From: Glaciecola sp. HTCC2999
Lineage (GTDB): Bacteria > Pseudomonadota > Gammaproteobacteria > Enterobacterales > Alteromonadaceae
NCBI GenBank assembly: GCA_949498985.1
Contig: CATECQ010000050.1
Coordinates: 1-64,000, forward strand
Reading direction: 5' to 3'
DNA length: 64,000 bases
The position numbers were made by a program, and so were the translations under genes. The notes beneath the pieces were generated by a model. It saw only the letters and a program-made list of their open reading frames with translations. It made no database searches and had not been told where the DNA came from. Of the stretch, positions 8,130 to 17,065 are shown in pieces. Every line of letters begins with the position of its first letter. Position 1 is the first letter of the stretch.

Positions 8130-8162
8130 AACGCCTAATATAATATTATTAGGCGTTTTTTT
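8130..8162 (+). terminator. Terminator after dctM
   Basis: AACGCCTAATA (8130-8140) pairs perfectly with TATTAGGCGTT (8147-8157) over a 6-base loop and runs into seven T. It ends the dctPQM operon before the convergent LysE gene. Confidence 0.93.
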
Positions 8163-8184
8163 ATGGAACATTATTATCGTCTTG

Positions 8185-8805
8185 TTAAGATAATGCCAAC
8201 CAAATACCCACCATGATAAGCAGTAGACCCCCCACCCAATTAATATAGTGAGCTTTGTCATTTTTATTTAACCAATGTCTTAACCCTTTGCCGCCATAGG
8301 CATATAAGGACATACAGATAAATTCGCTGATTAATATTATAGTGATAAAAACACTGAGTTGTGAAGCTAATGATGCCTTCGGATCGAATAATGGCGGTAA
8401 TAGTGACACCATAAAAGCCCAACTTTTGGGGTTTAATATTGCCGTCATGAAGCCATTATTTAGTAACGACAGTGGTGTGATGGTCTTTATGTGTTTTAAA
8501 TCATATTCAGCTAGCTGTACTGGAGTTTTCATTGTACAAATACCCACATACACGATATATAACCCCCCGATTATTTTTGCGTAAAAAAATATATCTGGAT
8601 ATTCCAGAATAAATTTAGCCACACCAATGACAGATAAGATACCAACAAGAGCGACTCCGAGTAATTCTCCCAACATCATCCATAATGTTTTTTTATATCC
8701 GACCGTCATACCTAATGTCATCGCTAAACTCATGCAGAGCCCAGGAGATAGGGAAACTAAAAACCATGTAGGTATAAAGATCAATAATAAAGATAGTTCA
8801 GGCAT
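8185..8805 (-). CDS. LysE/RhtB-family amino acid exporter
   Basis: The 206-residue inner membrane protein has about six hydrophobic segments. It carries the family signature near the N-terminus (SLSPGLCMSLAMTLGMTVGYK) followed by GELLGVALVGILSVIG and NGFMTAILNPKSWAFM. LysE/RhtB proteins export amino acids such as homoserine, threonine, leucine or lysine, usually by proton antiport. It lies 40 bases after the GntR gene on the same strand and is probably co-transcribed with it. The divergent kynurenine genes suggest, without proof, a tryptophan-derived substrate. There is no clear ribosome site before the ATG. Confidence 0.85.
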   Translation of the reverse strand: MPELSLLLIFIPTWFLVSLSPGLCMSLAMTLGMTVGYKKTLWMMLGELLGVALVGILSVIGVAKFILEYPDIFFYAKIIGGLYIVYVGICTMKTPVQLAEYDLKHIKTITPLSLLNNGFMTAILNPKSWAFMVSLLPPLFDPKASLASQLSVFITIILISEFICMSLYAYGGKGLRHWLNKNDKAHYINWVGGLLLIMVGIWLALS

Positions 8806-8845
8806 GTGGGAATTAATCTATGTAGGAAGTCATCGTTAAAGTCGT

Positions 8846-9538
8846 TTAAATATTAGCTTCGATAACACGTAAATCATCTAACAATATCTCTTCGACTAAT
8901 TGATAAGCCAGCTCATCATCACCTTGAGCAATAGCGCCATATAACTTAGTGTGAAAGGAAATGTCATTGTAATTCACACCTTTGACTTGGTTGGTGTATC
9001 GGATACTGACTTTTAATGCAGCTTTAACAAATTGGGTTAGCTGAATAAAAAAGCGATTACCGCTGGCAAGTAAAATCGTATTTAAAAAATCAATATGTGC
9101 TTCTAGTACATCATCTAAGCCATGATGCGCATCAGCGATACGTTGTAAATTATCGTTCAAAAGTACCAGTTGATCACTGGACGCATAGCGAGCGGCTAAC
9201 TGCGCAGCGACCGGTTCAATCGCATACCGCACTTGAGTGAACTCTTTAAGCAAGCCGAGTGATGGTTTGCTTTGTAAAATCCAACTCAGGACATCTGTGT
9301 CAAATAAATTCCACTGTGATTCAGGTAAGACGGTGATCCCTTGTTTAGGACGAGATGATATTAGTCCTTTTGCTGAGAGCATTTTCACCGCTTCACGTGT
9401 CGCGCTTCGACTAACACTGAATTGTTCGCATAATAATGCCTCTGAGGGCATGCGTTGGTTGACAGGATATTCACCTTTAATGATCATCACGCCAAGCTTA
9501 TGTGTCATATCTTGTGTTAAATTGCGAGCTATGTTCAT
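8846..9538 (-). CDS. GntR-family regulator, FadR subfamily (FCD domain)
   Basis: The 230-residue protein has an N-terminal winged helix-turn-helix, with MPSEALLCEQFSVSRSATRE and LSAKGLISSRPKQGITVLP at residues 29-68. An all-helical FCD ligand domain follows (LKEFTQVRYAIEPVAAQLAA, HIDFLNTIL, FHTKLYGAI). Such regulators usually bind small organic acids and repress neighbouring catabolic genes. It is divergent from the hydrolase-kynureninase pair and upstream of LysE, so both are likely targets. The target assignment is inferred from position only. Confidence 0.88.
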   Translation of the reverse strand: MNIARNLTQDMTHKLGVMIIKGEYPVNQRMPSEALLCEQFSVSRSATREAVKMLSAKGLISSRPKQGITVLPESQWNLFDTDVLSWILQSKPSLGLLKEFTQVRYAIEPVAAQLAARYASSDQLVLLNDNLQRIADAHHGLDDVLEAHIDFLNTILLASGNRFFIQLTQFVKAALKVSIRYTNQVKGVNYNDISFHTKLYGAIAQGDDELAYQLVEEILLDDLRVIEANI

Positions 9539-9653
9539 TGCATGCCTATGTGCTTGTTGTGTCTAATTTTTTGTATCTAAGGTGGTATCTGTGTAATCAT
9601 ACGATAAAGTCAGTATCAAGCAACCTAAAACTGCTTAAAAGGAATAATCATCT

Positions 9654-10544
9654 GTGTTGGCTAATCGAACTTGTGTATTTATCATAACACTGTTATTCAC
9701 CCCCATATCGAATGGATGGGTGTTATACGACAATCCGGTACAAGCCGCCACCATAGAGAAAAAAGTTGAAAATGTGCCTTATCAGCAAATAGCTAAGCTG
9801 CCAATCAACCCACCAGAGCAAACATATGCTTATGGCCAAAATGAACATCAATATATTGCCTTTTGGGCGGGTAAAGCCACAGAGATTAACGTTAAAGCAC
9901 CGATTATTATGATTCATGGTGGTTGTTGGTTAAGTGTTTTTGATATGCAGCATAGCATTGCCCAAGCAAATGGTTTAGCTGCTGCAGGTCATGATGTGTA
10001 TTCACTGGAGTACCGTCGGACTGGAGCAAGTGGGGGAGGGTGGCCAACTACATTTGTCGATATTCTTGCAGGCATTAACCATGTGCTTGGCATGCTGGGT
10101 AACAATGTGGGCGTATTAAATCTTATAGGACATTCTGCCGGTGGGCATTTGGCGCTCTTAGCTGCTAGTGATATACAACGACAACTAGCCGTAACTGAGC
10201 GAGAAGATATTCGCTTTAATGTCATTGGATTAGCAGCAATTACCGATATTGCGGAATATGCGCGTGGTGAAAATAGCTGTCAGTCTGTGACCAAAGATTT
10301 TATGCAAGGTTTACCCGAGCAAATTCCTGCTCGTTATTTTATGGCTAACCCAACCAATATTGGATTAGTTGATCCTGCGATTAGCCAAGTCACTTTATTA
10401 CATGGTAGCGAAGACACGATTGTGCCGATCAGCCAAGCCAGCCATCAAAATGGACGCACTTTGATCGTGCCAAATGCAGGGCATTTTGATTGGCTTCATC
10501 CTGAATCTGTCGCGTTTCAACAATTACTCGAGGTGTTGCGTTAA
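9654..10544 (+). CDS. Alpha/beta hydrolase, probable kynurenine formamidase with an export signal
   Basis: The 296-residue hydrolase has the oxyanion motif HGGCW near residue 89, nucleophile elbow GHSAGG, acid Asp in GSEDTIVP and the His in NAGHFDW. It resembles the esterase/BNA7 branch, where HGGxW is typical of kynurenine formamidases. The start is GTG (or TTG one codon later) after AAAAGGAA. Before the core the frame begins with a hydrophobic stretch (VFIITLLFTPIS) and a possible cleavage site after PVQA, so it looks exported; no better internal start is visible. It shares a TAATG overlap with kynU. Formamidase activity is inferred from that coupling; a generic carboxylesterase is the alternative. 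Confidence 0.72.
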   Translation: MLANRTCVFIITLLFTPISNGWVLYDNPVQAATIEKKVENVPYQQIAKLPINPPEQTYAYGQNEHQYIAFWAGKATEINVKAPIIMIHGGCWLSVFDMQHSIAQANGLAAAGHDVYSLEYRRTGASGGGWPTTFVDILAGINHVLGMLGNNVGVLNLIGHSAGGHLALLAASDIQRQLAVTEREDIRFNVIGLAAITDIAEYARGENSCQSVTKDFMQGLPEQIPARYFMANPTNIGLVDPAISQVTLLHGSEDTIVPISQASHQNGRTLIVPNAGHFDWLHPESVAFQQLLEVLR

Positions 10545-11809
10545 TGAAAATGTCACTATTTGATTCACTTTACACACAAGCTCAACAGCTCGATGAACGT
10601 GATGCACTTGCTTCCATTCGTGAGTTATTTGCCTTACCCGAAGATTTAATTTATCTAGATGGTAACTCGTTAGGTCCCGTCACTTATGCCGCGAGACACC
10701 GTGCTATCGAGGTGGTGGTAAATCAGTGGCAATCAGATTTGATTAAAAGCTGGAATCAACATAATTGGATTGGTTTACCTCAACAAGTCGGCGCTAAAAT
10801 TGCACCTTTAATTGGTGCCGCTCCGGCTGAAGTGATTGCATGTGATTCGATTTCAGTCAATTTGTACAAACTGCTGCACGTTGCGTTAGCGATACAACAC
10901 GCATCATCACCTTCGCGGTACAAAATTATCACACAAATAGATAATTTCCCGACTGATGGCTACATCGCACAAGGTGTCGTTACCCACCATCGTGAGCAAC
11001 ACGAATTAGTGTATGTGGATGAAACAGATATTCTTGATGCACTTGATGAAGACGTGGCGGTTTTAATGCTCACACATGTCAATTATAAAACGGGCTTTAT
11101 GTTAGATATGGCTGAAATCACCTCAAAAGCTCATGCACACGGAATTTTGGTGATTTGGGATCTGGCGCATACCACAGGTGTTATCCCTATTGATTGTCAT
11201 GCATGGGGAGTCGATTTTGCAGTGGGATGTGGTTATAAATATCTCAATGGTGGACCTGGTGCGCCGGCATTTGTGTATGCAGCGCAACGCCATCATGCAC
11301 AGTTAGCTCAACCATTAAGTGGCTGGATGGGACATGCTTTACCGTTCGCATTTGAACAAGATTATAGAGCCGGTGAAGGTATGCAATCTTTTTTGTGTGG
11401 CACACCTTCCGTGATTTCGATGTCAGTGTTGGACGCTTCTCTTAATGTTTTTGCTCATGTTGATATGCAAGATGTGAGATATAAGTCTGTACAATTAACT
11501 CAGTTTTGTTTGCTGTGTATGGAGGCAAGTGAATTATTGAATGAATTACCTTGTATATCGCCACTTGATGGACAAAATCGAGGAAGTCAGTTGGCATTTA
11601 CTCATTCTCAATCCTATGCAATATCTCAGGCGCTGATCGCCAAAGGAATTGTAGCAGATTTTAGAGCACCTAATGTATTGCGTTTAGGTTTTGCCCCTTT
11701 GTATGTCCGTTATCAAGATATTGTGACGAGTATAAGTACACTCGCAACTATCATGAATGAACACATTTATCTTGAAGAGACTTATCAAGTCCGTCAAACC
11801 GTTACCTGA
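10544..11809 (+). CDS. kynU: Kynureninase
   Basis: The 421-residue PLP enzyme cleaves kynurenine to anthranilate and alanine (and 3-hydroxykynurenine likewise). Signs are IYLDGNSLGPVTYAA near the N-terminus, WNQHNWIGLP, the PLP Asp region VIWDLAHTTGVIP, and the Schiff-base Lys at about 232 in GCGYKYLNGGPGAP, with SGWMGHA downstream. The length is normal. The start codon overlaps the upstream hydrolase stop, so the two steps from N-formylkynurenine to anthranilate are coupled. No tryptophan 2,3-dioxygenase gene is in the window. Confidence 0.95.
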   Translation: MKMSLFDSLYTQAQQLDERDALASIRELFALPEDLIYLDGNSLGPVTYAARHRAIEVVVNQWQSDLIKSWNQHNWIGLPQQVGAKIAPLIGAAPAEVIACDSISVNLYKLLHVALAIQHASSPSRYKIITQIDNFPTDGYIAQGVVTHHREQHELVYVDETDILDALDEDVAVLMLTHVNYKTGFMLDMAEITSKAHAHGILVIWDLAHTTGVIPIDCHAWGVDFAVGCGYKYLNGGPGAPAFVYAAQRHHAQLAQPLSGWMGHALPFAFEQDYRAGEGMQSFLCGTPSVISMSVLDASLNVFAHVDMQDVRYKSVQLTQFCLLCMEASELLNELPCISPLDGQNRGSQLAFTHSQSYAISQALIAKGIVADFRAPNVLRLGFAPLYVRYQDIVTSISTLATIMNEHIYLEETYQVRQTVT

Positions 11810-11867
11810 TCTTTGCAGGTTAAGGTATGATGCAATGAGTGTTTAATGACTAGGTGAAACCAAATTT

Positions 11868-13217
11868 GTGACTGACTCTTCTGATTACACGACTTTAGAA
11901 ATTACTCCTACGTTGTTTAAAGCGCGCTTTGCGCGTGCTGCTTATACTGCATTAGTCACCGTCGTGTGGCTGATCGCGATGCTACGCTGGTGCATTTTAT
12001 GGCTCACACGCAGTAATCAGTTCGAGCGTCAAAGACTCGAACGTTATGGACAATTACGCAGCCTCCCTAATGGTGTTAAAAATGGTGCATGGTTTCATTG
12101 TGTGTCGGTGGGTGAGGTAGTAGCAGCATCGTGTGTGATTAAAGCTTTATTAGCGTCATCGCCCAACTATCCAATTATCGTGACAACGACCACCTCGACA
12201 GGTGCTCAGCGAGTTAAAGAGATCTTTGGCACGCAAATGAATCTGGCCCATCATTATCTACCCTATGATCTGCCTTGGCTGATGCATCGTTTTATGCGTC
12301 ACATTCAGCCGAGTCAAATTTTGATTACTGAAGTTGAATTATGGCCTAATTTAGTGCATCACGCGGCTAGACAAGATATTCCGGTGACCATGATTAATGC
12401 GCGCATGACAGAAAAATCCGCACGTCAGTATGCCAAAATCAGTTGGTTATTCATGCCTATGTTGGCCCAGCTACATCATGTGTGTGCTCAAGGTCAACGT
12501 GATTATAATGCTTACCTGGGTTTAGGAATGGAAAGTGACAAGTTGACATTGACTCAAAACGTAAAATTTGATCAAGTCACTGATAATCATATTCCAGAGC
12601 CGATACAAGCATTTGGCGATACATTAAAGGCACAAGGGCGTAAAGTACTTGTTGTCGGTTCAACACATGCTGATGAAGAGGTGTTTTGGCTATCGGTTTA
12701 TCAGCAATTATTACATACTGTTCCTGAATTAGTTTTAGTACTCGTGCCTCGTCACCCACAACGTTTTGATGTGGTTCAAGGCATCATTAATTCTCATCAA
12801 TTATCTTGTGTACGTTGGACGCAAAAGATGGAGTTGGACCGGCAGACCCAAGTGTTATTGGTTGATGAAATGGGCGTGCTGACACCATTATATCATTGTG
12901 CTGATATTGCTTTTGTTGGTGGCAGTCTAGCTGACCGTGGTGGGCATAACGCATTGGAGCCTGCAAGTATGGGAGTACCAGTACTAATGGGACCGCACAT
13001 TTATAATAACCCAGTGATCTGCGATACATTAATACAAGCCGGTGGCTTATATATTATCCAGACAGAAGCTGATGCGATTGAGTATTGTCACCGCTGGCTT
13101 ATGCAGCCTGAAATTGCCAAACAAGTGGGGCATAAAGGGTTAAGCGTCATCCAGCATAACCAAGGTGCGCTGAGTAGAACAATGCATGTAATAAATAAGA
13201 TTGGCACCGCAAGATAG
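11868..13217 (+). CDS. waaA: 3-deoxy-D-manno-octulosonic acid (Kdo) transferase
   Basis: The 449-residue GT-B glycosyltransferase adds Kdo to lipid IVA at the inner membrane, an essential step of lipopolysaccharide core synthesis. Visible are an N-terminal hydrophobic anchor near residues 20-40, the conserved WFHCVSVGEVVAA and TTTTSTGAQRV, ITEVELWPNL with the catalytic Glu, VVGSTHADEE, VPRHPQRF, and the C-terminal FVGGSLADRGGHNALEPA. The start is GTG; the N-terminus is about 20 residues longer than in E. coli, so a later start cannot be ruled out. It lies 58 bases after kynU and 21 bases before the SDR gene. Confidence 0.93.
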   Translation: MTDSSDYTTLEITPTLFKARFARAAYTALVTVVWLIAMLRWCILWLTRSNQFERQRLERYGQLRSLPNGVKNGAWFHCVSVGEVVAASCVIKALLASSPNYPIIVTTTTSTGAQRVKEIFGTQMNLAHHYLPYDLPWLMHRFMRHIQPSQILITEVELWPNLVHHAARQDIPVTMINARMTEKSARQYAKISWLFMPMLAQLHHVCAQGQRDYNAYLGLGMESDKLTLTQNVKFDQVTDNHIPEPIQAFGDTLKAQGRKVLVVGSTHADEEVFWLSVYQQLLHTVPELVLVLVPRHPQRFDVVQGIINSHQLSCVRWTQKMELDRQTQVLLVDEMGVLTPLYHCADIAFVGGSLADRGGHNALEPASMGVPVLMGPHIYNNPVICDTLIQAGGLYIIQTEADAIEYCHRWLMQPEIAKQVGHKGLSVIQHNQGALSRTMHVINKIGTAR

Positions 13218-13238
13218 TCTCTTATTGGAGAATTGGAT

Positions 13239-14036
13239 ATGAAACAACTAATTTTGATTACCGGCGGTCTGAGTGGTATTGGCTTAGGGTTAGTGAAACA
13301 TTATTTGCAAAGAAATATGCATATCGTTATTTTTGATATTGTTGAATTTGATGAATTAGAAGAATGTTTAGATACATTAACTTATCAGTTAGTTACTGGG
13401 CCAAATGTCAGTTATTTCAAAGTGAATATTGCGAACAATAAGCAAGTCCAACAAAGCGTTAAGCAGGTTATTGAGCAGTTAGGTGCACCTGATCTTGTCG
13501 TTAATTGCGCCGGTATATTAAGAGCGGGTCCATTTGATACATTAAGTGCTGATGATTTCACGATGTCTTATCAAGTGAATGTGTTAGGTTCGCGCCATTT
13601 AGCCGCAGCCTGTTTACCGGTGATGTCCAAGGGAAGTCAGTTTGCATTGATTGCTTCAATGGCCGGTACAGTTGGAATTTATGGTTATAGCGCATATGGT
13701 AGTTCAAAATTTGCTGTATTAGGGATGGCACAATGTATTCGTGCAGAATATGCTCCTAAGGGCATTTCTATTAGTGTCATCTGTCCCCCGGAGATCGATA
13801 CACCGATGGTAACGCAAGAGCTAAAAACCATGCATCCAGCAACACGAGTATTGAAAGACTTTGCTGGACGACTCACCTTAGCAGAAGCGTTAGAAGGGAT
13901 CACTAATGGTCTCGATCATAAACGATTTATGATCATTCCTGGATTCAAAGCTAAGTGTACGTTTTGGTTAAATCGTCTGACCCCTATTTGGCTCCAAAAT
14001 ACCGTGATAGATATGATTGTGAAATGGAAAATTTAA
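13239..14036 (+). CDS. Short-chain dehydrogenase/reductase
   Basis: This Rossmann oxidoreductase of 265 residues has the nucleotide-binding motif TGGLSGIGLG at the N-terminus, NCAGI, and the catalytic set Ser in IASMAG with Tyr-x3-Lys in YSAYGSSKFAV. It resembles 3-ketosphinganine or fatty-acid type SDRs with a hydrophobic C-terminus. I chose the ATG at 13239 over the upstream TTG at 13233 because GGAG sits 8 bases before it. It closely follows waaA, but a function in envelope lipid metabolism is only a guess. The substrate is unknown. Confidence 0.85.
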   Translation: MKQLILITGGLSGIGLGLVKHYLQRNMHIVIFDIVEFDELEECLDTLTYQLVTGPNVSYFKVNIANNKQVQQSVKQVIEQLGAPDLVVNCAGILRAGPFDTLSADDFTMSYQVNVLGSRHLAAACLPVMSKGSQFALIASMAGTVGIYGYSAYGSSKFAVLGMAQCIRAEYAPKGISISVICPPEIDTPMVTQELKTMHPATRVLKDFAGRLTLAEALEGITNGLDHKRFMIIPGFKAKCTFWLNRLTPIWLQNTVIDMIVKWKI

Positions 14037-14078
14037 TCAGTTATATGATGAGGTAACTTGGGGAAAAGACGTTTTACA

Positions 14079-14753
14079 TCATAAAAATGTTGAAATATCA
14101 TCTAATGACTTTTTATTTAATGCATGCTCAGGCACAGTGGCATTGTCGTCTGGGTAGCCAGTAATGATTAACATGTACGGCCTCTCATCATCTGGGCGAT
14201 GACAAATATTGCTTAAGAAGGTCATGGGTTTAGGGGTATGGGTCAGCGTGACCAAACCTGATTCATGTAAGGCAGTAAGAAGCATTCCTGTCGCGATCCC
14301 CACAGACTCATGAACATAGTAGTTTGTGTGTTTTTCACCAACATTCACTCCCCCTTTCTTTTGACTAAATATCGCAATTAGCCACGGGGCATGTTCCAAA
14401 TAAGGCTTTTGTGCATCTGTACCCAAAGGCTTCAGTGCATCCAACCATTCATCTCCAGCTCGCCCAGCATAGAAGCGCTGTTCATGTGCTTCTGCCGCTT
14501 CACGGACTTGACGTTTAATTTCAGCTGACTGTATGGCCACAAAGTGCCAAGGTTGATGATTTGCCCCACTCGGGGCTGTGCCTGCAGCTTTGATACAGTT
14601 TTCAATAACTGTTTTAGGGACTTTGCGACGACTAAACTGTCGAATACTGTGGCGACGTTTTAAACTATGATAAACGGCAGCAGAACGAGAAATCATCTCT
14701 TCGGTAGACAATTCAATATAATCGCTTAGTCGTTGAGCGTTATGAGGTTTCAT
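14079..14753 (-). CDS. Nitroreductase-fold flavoprotein resembling iodotyrosine deiodinase
   Basis: The 224-residue protein has FMN-binding Arg-rich RRHSIRQFS, TAPSGANHQPWHF, and GLVTLTHTPKP. Compared from memory with human IYD, the active-site lid residues Glu157, Tyr161 and Lys182 align at a constant offset with Glu91, Tyr95 and Lys116 here. These three residues grip the halotyrosine zwitterion, so reductive dehalogenation of halotyrosines is a better guess than nitroreduction. Bacterial IYD homologues are known. The gene stands alone, after a hairpin downstream of the M3 peptidase gene. Confidence 0.75.
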   Translation of the reverse strand: MKPHNAQRLSDYIELSTEEMISRSAAVYHSLKRRHSIRQFSRRKVPKTVIENCIKAAGTAPSGANHQPWHFVAIQSAEIKRQVREAAEAHEQRFYAGRAGDEWLDALKPLGTDAQKPYLEHAPWLIAIFSQKKGGVNVGEKHTNYYVHESVGIATGMLLTALHESGLVTLTHTPKPMTFLSNICHRPDDERPYMLIITGYPDDNATVPEHALNKKSLDDISTFL

Positions 14754-14771
14754 ATTTTATAATCAATATTT

Positions 14772-14794
14772 AGGGTTACCATTGTGGTAACCCT
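14772..14794 (-). terminator. Hairpin between the M3 peptidase and the deiodinase-like gene
   Basis: AGGGTTACC and GGTAACCCT form a perfect 9-bp stem over an ATTGT loop, 10 bases past the peptidase stop. There is no T tract on the minus strand, so it is either a weak terminator or a 3'-end stabilising structure. Confidence 0.5.
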
Positions 14795-14804
14795 GTTATA
14801 TCAA

Positions 14805-17003
14805 TTATTCTTCTTCAGTTTTTGGAACAGGGAAGCCACGATCACGCATCAAGGCTTCTACGTTAGCATCACGACCACGGAATGCGCGATAAGCATCAGC
14901 TGGATCCATGGCATTTCGCACAGCAAATAGATACTTCACTAAGCGATCAGCTACCTCTTCATCGTAGAAACCACCGGGTGCTTCAGCAAATGCTTCGGCT
15001 GCATCCGAAGTCAGAACTTCTGCCCACATGTAACCATAATAAGCGGCAGCATAGCCTTCACCTGAAAAGATGTGACCAAAATGAGTCGTTCTATGACGCA
15101 TGACGATTTCTTCTGGCATACCTAGCTTAGCGAGTGTTTCACGCTCAAAAGCATCGGGCTCAATCTTGCTAGGATCTGTAGTGTGATATTTAAGATCCAT
15201 AATGGCTGATGCCATATATTCCGTTGTTTTGAAACCTTCATTAAATGTCGATGCATTTTTGATTTTTGCTACTAACTCTGCAGGAATTGGCTCACCTGTT
15301 TCATAATGTACTAGGTAATTATCAATGACTTCGTCAGTTAAGATCCAACGCTCTAACAGCTGTGACTGGAACTCAGTATAGTCACGTACACCACTATGAG
15401 ATGATGGATAGGCAACGTCAGATGCTAAAAAATGCAGGGCATGACCAAATTCATGGAAATAGGTCTCCGCATCATCCCAAGAAATTAATGACGGCTCACC
15501 ATCAGCTCCCTTAACGAAATTTGAATTGTTCGATGAAAGTACATTGGTTTCACCATCAAACGTCGTATATGAACGATAATAGGTTGCCCAAGCACCAGAG
15601 CGTTTGCCTTGGCGAGCAAATGGATCCAGATACCACAGGCCGATGTTATCGCCGGTTGTTTTATCATTGACTTCCCAGACTTTTACATCAGAATGCCAGA
15701 CGGGAACACTACCTTCTGAAACGGGTTTAAATGAGAAGTTAAATAATCGGCCCGCGACATAAAACATAGCTTCTCGTAATTTATCGAGTTGCAGATAAGC
15801 TTTTACTTCATCAGAATCAAGATCATAAGTGGCTTTGCGCACTTTCTCTGCATAATAACGATAATCCCATGGCGCAATGGTAATATCCGCACCTTCTGCA
15901 TCAGCAATGGCTTGCATGTCAGCCACTTCTTCTTCAACTCTAGCGATTGCTGCCGGCCATACTTTATCCATCAATGCCATTGCATTATCTGGATTTTTAG
16001 CCATGCGGTCTTGTAAGCGCCACTGAGCATAATTATCAAACCCTAATAACTGTACGCGCTCATGACGGAGCGTTAAAATTTGTTTGATAATTTCGTTATT
16101 ATCAAATTCATCACCATTATCACCGCGTGAATAATAGGTATTCCAAACTTTTTCTCGAAGTTCTCGATCATCAGAATAGGTTAAAAATGGGTCCATCGAT
16201 GAACGAGTATTAGTAATGGCATATTTGTCCGCTTGTCCACGCTGTTCTGCTGCAGCTGCTGCGGCTTTAACAAATGACTCAGGTAAGCCAGAAAGTTGGT
16301 CTTTGGTGATATAAGTCACATAGCTTTCTTCGTCATTTAATACGTTATTTGCAAACTGGGTATGCAACTTAGCCAGTTCTTTATTAATCTGTGCGGTGCG
16401 TTTTTGACCTGCTTCATCAAGTAAAATACCACTGCGCACAAAACCTTCATAAGACGACTTGACGATACGCTGCTGTTCTAACGTCATCGTTTTATATTCG
16501 TCACTTTCGTAGACGGTTTTAACACGGTTAAATAGAGCTTTGTTTTGAGAAATTTTAGAGCTGAATTCAGATAATTTGGGGCTCAGTTCACGTTGAATTG
16601 CACGGAACTCTGGGCTTGACATATTTGATGCCCAAATCCCCCAATAGGTAAACACATTATCTAGTGCTTTACCTGCACGCTCCATTTCAGCAAATGTGTT
16701 TTCAAAATTAGGGGCTGCTGGATTATTTGCAATTGCTTCAATTTCGGCCAATTGCAATTCCATTCCGGCCGTAACCGCTGGGATCAGTAAGTCTAAATCC
16801 ATCTTATCAAAAGCCGGTACGCCTTCATATGGACCTGTGAATGTTTGCATCAAAATATTTGTGGCTGCCACTGTATCAGCAGAGGCGGTTTGTATTTGCT
16901 TGGCGTTAGTTGTTTCAGCGAGTGTCGTGTTGGGTTTATCCGAACAGCCCGATAGGCCGATCACTACCGCTGCTGCGATTGCAGAAATAAGAGGCTTTTT
17001 CAT
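14805..17003 (-). CDS. dcp: M3-family peptidyl-dipeptidase, lipoprotein
   Basis: The 732-residue zinc metallopeptidase has the HEFGH zinc motif in YFHEFGHALHFLASD and the C-terminal GEGYAAAYYGYMWAEVL signature of the M3A (Dcp) group. It should remove dipeptides or cut oligopeptides in the periplasm. The N-terminus is a lipoprotein signal with lipobox LSGC (Cys20), followed by a Thr/Ala-rich linker to about residue 50. E. coli Dcp lacks a lipoprotein signal, but exported M3 lipoproteins are common in Alteromonadales. Its signal peptide is nearly the same as that of DctP at 5.0 kb. The gene symbol is by family only. Confidence 0.88.
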   Translation of the reverse strand: MKKPLISAIAAAVVIGLSGCSDKPNTTLAETTNAKQIQTASADTVAATNILMQTFTGPYEGVPAFDKMDLDLLIPAVTAGMELQLAEIEAIANNPAAPNFENTFAEMERAGKALDNVFTYWGIWASNMSSPEFRAIQRELSPKLSEFSSKISQNKALFNRVKTVYESDEYKTMTLEQQRIVKSSYEGFVRSGILLDEAGQKRTAQINKELAKLHTQFANNVLNDEESYVTYITKDQLSGLPESFVKAAAAAAEQRGQADKYAITNTRSSMDPFLTYSDDRELREKVWNTYYSRGDNGDEFDNNEIIKQILTLRHERVQLLGFDNYAQWRLQDRMAKNPDNAMALMDKVWPAAIARVEEEVADMQAIADAEGADITIAPWDYRYYAEKVRKATYDLDSDEVKAYLQLDKLREAMFYVAGRLFNFSFKPVSEGSVPVWHSDVKVWEVNDKTTGDNIGLWYLDPFARQGKRSGAWATYYRSYTTFDGETNVLSSNNSNFVKGADGEPSLISWDDAETYFHEFGHALHFLASDVAYPSSHSGVRDYTEFQSQLLERWILTDEVIDNYLVHYETGEPIPAELVAKIKNASTFNEGFKTTEYMASAIMDLKYHTTDPSKIEPDAFERETLAKLGMPEEIVMRHRTTHFGHIFSGEGYAAAYYGYMWAEVLTSDAAEAFAEAPGGFYDEEVADRLVKYLFAVRNAMDPADAYRAFRGRDANVEALMRDRGFPVPKTEEE

Positions 17004-17065
17004 AAATGGTATCCATCGTTAATATTATTTTTATGTCGATACATACCATATGAAAAATAACGGTA

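Noticed and set aside
11800-11840. Weak ACCTG/CAGGT hairpin after kynU.
   Set aside because: Five base pairs without a T tract are not enough to call a terminator.
13233-13238. A TTG start two codons upstream for the SDR gene.
   Set aside because: GGAG is too close to the TTG and ideally spaced for the ATG at 13239.
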